In this document: positions 30,767 to 33,923 of the stretch, one piece after another | How the letters are laid out: each line of letters begins with the position of its first letter | Numbering within the stretch: the first letter of the stretch is position 1 | Assembly: GCA_041591895.1 (NCBI GenBank) | Contig: JBFHRE010000011.1 | Location: forward strand, 1 to 33,923 | DNA from: JBFHRE01 sp041591895 | GTDB taxonomy: Bacteria > Actinomycetota > Acidimicrobiia > Spongiisociales > ZC4RG35 | Length of the DNA: 33,923 nt | Reading direction: 5' to 3' | Made by a program: the position numbers and the translations under genes | The notes under the pieces: generated by a model | What the model was told of the DNA's origin: nothing | Database searches by the model: none | The model's input: the letters and a program-made list of their open reading frames with translations, nothing else

Positions 30767-31748
30767 TATCGAATGTTCCGGTTCCCGTGAGGTCGCCGCT
30801 CAACGATCCGACCAGGTGACTGTCTTCGTCGATCACCGGTACGGGAGCACCGGCGAAGAACCGCCCCAGGTCGGCGACATCCGAGAGGTCGTCGGTGAGT
30901 TTCACGGCCATGGGCTCGGTCATGAGAGCCCCGACCATGACCCCCGGACCGGCCTGTGCCAGGGCCTCCCTCCGGACCACGCCAACCAGCCGGGCCCGAT
31001 CGACCACGGCGAGCACCGGCTCTGTTTGGAGCCTCAAGATGTCGGCGGCGTCGCGCATCGGACCGACGAACACCGGATCACCCATCTCCTGATACACCCG
31101 ACGCGGGGCACTCATCACCACGACGGTTCCGGCATCGGCCTGCCCCCTCAGCTTGGCCCCCGGTCCGAAGAACGTTCGCTGCTGCCAGCTTCCGCCCGGC
31201 GCACCGAGCACGAGCAAGGAATCGGTCGGGAGCTGGGAGATGAGACCCTCGGCGTCGGGTGCCTCGACCAACCGATACTCGAGATCGGGCAAGAGCGAGT
31301 AGAGCTCCTCGATCACCGAGACGGCCTGGACTTTGCTTTCGTCGTCGCGGTAGGCGCAGGCCATGAACGCATCGACACCGAGCGCCACGCCTACCCGCTG
31401 GGCCACCACCGCCGCGAGATGTGAATGCGGACCACCGGCGACCGCCGCCACGACGGTCGACACCCGCGGGAGATCGATGCCGATCGGGACCACCTGACTG
31501 ACGAGGTCGAAGCTCGAGAGCCGCCGGGTGACGATCGACCTCGCGCGATGTTTGACGCACTCCTCCACCATCTCGCCGACCACCCTCACAGCCCGACCGC
31601 CTGAGATGGCGTCTGCGAGCTCGCCGCAGCCACGCCCCCGTGTCCACAGGACGGTGGGCCCAATCGGATCGTATGAGGTCACCGTCAGGACGGTAGCTCC
31701 CCGGAGACGATCCAAGCCCGAAAACCCCGGGACGTCGAAGGTCGCCAT
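30735..31748 (-). CDS. USP-like domain fused to a CBS pair
   Basis: 337-aa protein. Residues about 95-212 resemble a universal-stress-protein fold: STVVAAVAGGPHSH with a Rossmann-like start, and LLVLGAPGGSWQQRTFFGPGAKL followed by TVVVMSAP, close to the nucleotide motif Gx2Gx9G(S/T). Residues about 222-322 form two CBS motifs (GDPVFVGPMRDAADILRLQT and GALMTEPMAVKLTDDLSDV), which usually bind adenosyl ligands. The first 95 residues are not recognised. It may be an energy-sensing protein (inference). ATG at 31748; the divergent pntA-like gene begins only 23 bp away. Confidence 0.72.
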   Translation of the reverse strand: MATFDVPGFSGLDRLRGATVLTVTSYDPIGPTVLWTRGRGCGELADAISGGRAVRVVGEMVEECVKHRARSIVTRRLSSFDLVSQVVPIGIDLPRVSTVVAAVAGGPHSHLAAVVAQRVGVALGVDAFMACAYRDDESKVQAVSVIEELYSLLPDLEYRLVEAPDAEGLISQLPTDSLLVLGAPGGSWQQRTFFGPGAKLRGQADAGTVVVMSAPRRVYQEMGDPVFVGPMRDAADILRLQTEPVLAVVDRARLVGVVRREALAQAGPGVMVGALMTEPMAVKLTDDLSDVADLGRFFAGAPVPVIDEDSHLVGSLSGDLTGTGTFDSGPGAEPAQQ

Positions 31749-31757
31749 TCGATCGGG

Positions 31758-31763
31758 TAAGTT
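31758..31763 (+). promoter_or_regulatory. -10 box of the pntA-like gene
   Basis: TAAGTT, 8 nt, ATG at 31772. The whole divergent gap is 23 bp, so the -35 region lies inside the neighbouring CBS gene. The message would be nearly leaderless, and no Shine-Dalgarno is visible. Confidence 0.45.
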
Positions 31764-31771
31764 CTCCCTCG

Positions 31772-32875
31772 ATGCGCATAGGAGTTCCCCGCCAAGACCC
31801 GCCCGAGCGGCGCGTGCCGCTTCCGCCAGAGACCATCACTCGTCTGATCCGAAAGGGCCACACGGTCCTCGTCGGCTCGGGGGCCGGTGCGGAAGCAGGC
31901 TGGGCAGATGAAGTCTTCATCGAAGCCGGCGCCGAGATCTCGGATCATTCCTCGGTATGGGGCGCCGATCTGGTGGTGACCGTCACCTCGACCGAACCGA
32001 GCGCCCGCCCCGGCGCGATCCTCGGGCTGCTGCGCCCATTCGACGACGCCGAGGCGACGACTCGTCTCGCAGGCACGGGGGCGGCTGTCTTCGCGTTCGA
32101 AGCCCTGCCTCGTACGACCCGCGCCCAGGCCATGGACGTTCTGTCGTCCCAGGCGACCGTTGCCGGATACCAAGCTGTGCTCGAAGCAGCCCAAACCGCC
32201 AACCGGTTCTTCCCGATGATGACCACCGCGGCCGGCACCATTCCTCCGGCCAAGGTGCTGGTCCTCGGGGCAGGTGTGGCGGGCCTGCAGGCAATCGCCA
32301 CGGCCAGACGCCTCGGCGCAGTGGTGACGGCATTCGACGTGCGCTCGGCGGCAGCGGAGCAAGTTCGAAGTTTGGGTGCAACGTTCCTCGCGGTCGCCAT
32401 TCAGGCGCAGGACGAGAAGGCCTCCGGCGGCTATGCCACCGAGGTGGCTGCCGACGAGCAGGCTCAGATCCTGGCGGGTCTGGCGCCCGCGGTGGCGGCT
32501 GCCGATGTGATAGTCACCACGGCCGCGATTCCCGGTCGACCGGCCCCCCTCCTGATCACCACCGCGATGGTCAAGTCCATGCGTCCCGGAAGCGTGATCG
32601 TCGACCTGGCGGCCACCACCGGCGGCAACTGCGAGGCCACCTCCGTCGGTGAGACCATCGTCGAGAGCGGGGTCACGATCGTAGGCGCCACCGATCTGGA
32701 GTCCCGCAAGCCGGCCGACGCCAGCCGGATGTTTGGCCGCAATGCGATGAGCTTCATCGAGTTGATAACCGGAGCCGAAGGCCAGTTGGCGCCGGACTGG
32801 GATGATGAGATCGTGGCCGGAACCTGTATCGCTCGCTCCGGGCAGGTGGTCCACCCACGCCTGACCGGCGGCTGA
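31772..32875 (+). CDS. NAD(P) transhydrogenase alpha subunit, NAD-binding part (PntA/PntAA type)
   Basis: 367-aa protein with the alanine dehydrogenase/PntA N-terminal fold. RIGVPRQDPPERRVPLPPET (2-21) is the family opening, RTTRAQAMDVLSSQATVAGY (114-133) and PMMTTAAGTIPPAKVLVLGAGVAG (148-172) are PntA signatures, and FDVRSAAAEQV (188-198) follows with an acidic D189 for NAD. The protein lacks the membrane part of long PntA, so it corresponds to the split subunit PntAA. PntAB and PntB do not follow; a different membrane protein and a nitroreductase do. It is therefore either an orphan subunit with partners elsewhere or a repurposed NAD-binding protein. Confidence 0.8.
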   Translation: MRIGVPRQDPPERRVPLPPETITRLIRKGHTVLVGSGAGAEAGWADEVFIEAGAEISDHSSVWGADLVVTVTSTEPSARPGAILGLLRPFDDAEATTRLAGTGAAVFAFEALPRTTRAQAMDVLSSQATVAGYQAVLEAAQTANRFFPMMTTAAGTIPPAKVLVLGAGVAGLQAIATARRLGAVVTAFDVRSAAAEQVRSLGATFLAVAIQAQDEKASGGYATEVAADEQAQILAGLAPAVAAADVIVTTAAIPGRPAPLLITTAMVKSMRPGSVIVDLAATTGGNCEATSVGETIVESGVTIVGATDLESRKPADASRMFGRNAMSFIELITGAEGQLAPDWDDEIVAGTCIARSGQVVHPRLTGG

Positions 32876-32877
32876 TC

Positions 32878-33231
32878 ATGGCGGGCGGTCCCGGCTTGCG
32901 CGGGGCCCGCGACGTGTTGTTCGGCGTCGCGGCGTCGGGGCTCATCCTCTGGGTGACGTTCTCGGCGTCCGCCGGCACACTCCAGGTGCTGACACTCGTG
33001 GCCACGGTGGTAGCAATGATCTGGATCGCCACGGTGGAAGCAGAGCGGCTGGTGGACGGGCGGGGTCGACCGAACTGGCTGCTGTTCCTGCTGGCCGGGG
33101 TCGGTTTGGCGATCCTCGTGACCGGGGCGGTGTTTCTAGGAGGCGCCACGATCCTGCTCGTCTTGCTGCTGGGCTCGGCGACGTTCGTCGTGGGAATCGT
33201 GCGGGCCGTTCGTCACGGAATGCGGGTCTGA
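32878..33231 (+). CDS. four-helix membrane protein, 117 aa
   Basis: Not recognised. Hydrophobic segments lie at about 12-30, 34-54, 66-86 and 89-109, with a polar loop EAERLVDGRGRPN between the second and third and a basic C-terminus RAVRHGMRV. It starts two bases after the pntA-like stop and ends one base before the nitroreductase GTG, so the three are one operon. It occupies the place of PntAB (also a small multi-helix subunit), but I see no sequence similarity to it. Confidence 0.7.
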   Translation: MAGGPGLRGARDVLFGVAASGLILWVTFSASAGTLQVLTLVATVVAMIWIATVEAERLVDGRGRPNWLLFLLAGVGLAILVTGAVFLGGATILLVLLLGSATFVVGIVRAVRHGMRV

Positions 33232-33232
33232 C

Positions 33233-33829
33233 GTGGAGTTTCGGGAGGTGCTCGCTCGGCGACGGATGGTCCGCCGCTACACGCCGGAGCCGGTGTCCAC
33301 GGCGGCGCTGGAGCGGATCGCGGCTGCTGCACTGGCGGGTCCGTCGGCCGGGAACTCTCGGGGGGTCTCGGTCGTGATCGTCACCGACCCGGCCGTGAGA
33401 GCCGAAGTCGCGTCTGCCGCAGGCGAACCCGAGTACCTGCAGCGCGGGTTCGACCCGTGGATCTCGTCTGCCCCTGCCCTGTTGGCGATCTGCGTCTCAG
33501 AGGAGGCGTATCACCGGCGGTATGCCGAAGCCGACAAGGGAGGGTCATCCCGAACCTGGACCATCCCGTATTGGTGGGTGGACGCGGGAGCGGCGCTCAT
33601 GGCCGTCCTCCTGGCAGCCGTGGACGAGGACCTTGCAGCCGGGTTCCTCGGATCGCACTCGATTCCAGAGCTCACCCGAATCCTGAACCTTCCCGACGGT
33701 GTGACCGCCATCGGCGTCGTGACGATCGGCCACCCTGCACAGGATCGTCGATCTGGATCGCTCGGCTGGTCGAATCAGTCCGGTGAGTCGACGGTGCATT
33801 ACGATCGCTGGGAGCCGGGCAGGCTGTAA
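33233..33829 (+). CDS. nitroreductase-family FMN protein
   Basis: 198-aa flavoprotein of the nitroreductase fold. The FMN-phosphate segment RRRMVRRYTPEPVS (9-22) is followed by LAGPSAGNSRG (34-44), and the C-terminal FMN contact region reads IGVVTIGHPAQDRRSG. The middle holds an unusually Trp-rich stretch, SSRTWTIPYWWVDAGAAL. Substrates of this family range from quinones and nitroaromatics to flavin degradation; none can be picked here. GTG start at 33233. Being co-transcribed with an NAD-binding transhydrogenase-type subunit is suggestive of a redox unit (inference). Confidence 0.83.
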   Translation: MEFREVLARRRMVRRYTPEPVSTAALERIAAAALAGPSAGNSRGVSVVIVTDPAVRAEVASAAGEPEYLQRGFDPWISSAPALLAICVSEEAYHRRYAEADKGGSSRTWTIPYWWVDAGAALMAVLLAAVDEDLAAGFLGSHSIPELTRILNLPDGVTAIGVVTIGHPAQDRRSGSLGWSNQSGESTVHYDRWEPGRL

Positions 33830-33862
33830 CGCCCGGCAATTGGTGGAGACTCACCTGTCGAG

Positions 33863-33923
33863 ATGACCAATCCGATCGACGACCTGCGTGCATATGCACG
33901 GCACCTCGAGACCGAGGTGCCGG
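33863..33923 (+). CDS. start of an unidentified gene, truncated by the window edge
   Basis: ATG at 33863 opens a frame MTNPIDDLRAYARHLETEVP that runs off the right edge after 20 codons. Too short to identify. The 33-bp gap after the nitroreductase contains GGAG 13 bases before the ATG. Codon choice is typical of the window. The DNA contains two consecutive inverted repeats (see findings). Confidence 0.45.
   Translation, partial: MTNPIDDLRAYARHLETEVP

Overview
The base composition (very GC-rich), frequent GTG/TTG starts, TANNNT -10 boxes placed 6-10 nt before start codons (leaderless or near-leaderless mRNAs), and gene families such as an ArsA/SRPBCC/ROK cluster, a tricorn protease, a LigD-type repair polymerase and an LLM-class flavoprotein all suggest a high-GC actinobacterium. 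An Acidimicrobiia-like lineage is my best guess, but nothing in the window proves the class. I found no rRNA, tRNA, insertion sequence, prophage or CRISPR array; this is chromosomal housekeeping DNA.

Layout. (1) 1-1411, minus: fabD and the 5' part of fabH (fatty-acid synthesis initiation). A short intergenic stretch of dispersed repeats follows. (2) 1673-5206, minus: an L-threonine aldolase, VOC protein and stand-alone LigD-type polymerase/primase operon, preceded by an AlaC-like aminotransferase with its own leaderless promoter. (3) 5232-9154, minus: a tightly overlapping six-gene operon, SRPBCC - ArsA/Get3-like ATPase with HSP20-like tail - 58-aa protein - ROK sugar kinase - YkvA (DUF1232) - LLM oxidoreductase. 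(4) 9229-12080, minus: ilvD, a small membrane protein and a metallophosphoesterase. (5) 12201-14327, plus: glycogen/alpha-glucan phosphorylase, converging with (6) 14324-16961, minus: NYN-domain nuclease-like protein, 62-aa four-cysteine protein and a QueG-like iron-sulfur protein. (7) 17023-24465, plus: the branched-chain amino acid cluster ilvB-ilvN-ilvC-leuA-leuB followed by a lipoprotein. (8) 24508-31748, minus: small membrane protein, trans-sulfuration enzyme, SRPBCC protein, tricorn protease homologue, membrane-anchored alpha/beta hydrolase, USP-like/CBS protein. (9) 31772-33923, plus: an orphan PntA-type transhydrogenase alpha subunit, membrane protein, nitroreductase and the start of one more gene.

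The best regulatory finds are in the BCAA cluster. ilvB has an 8-codon leader peptide, MSTILVLR, containing Ile-Leu-Val-Leu, followed by a hairpin and a canonical intrinsic terminator (attenuator). leuA has a second leader peptide of 18 codons ending in Leu-Val-Leu-stop, whose ATG overlaps the ilvC stop codon. It is followed by a strong 11-bp stem whose loop is complementary to the leuA Shine-Dalgarno, giving a potential SD-sequestering pseudoknot. Together these allow BCAA supply to control ilv transcription and, separately, leuA translation inside one polycistronic message. leuB then starts from its own leaderless promoter behind a hairpin. ilvD lies about 5 kb away on the other strand; leuC and leuD are not in the window.
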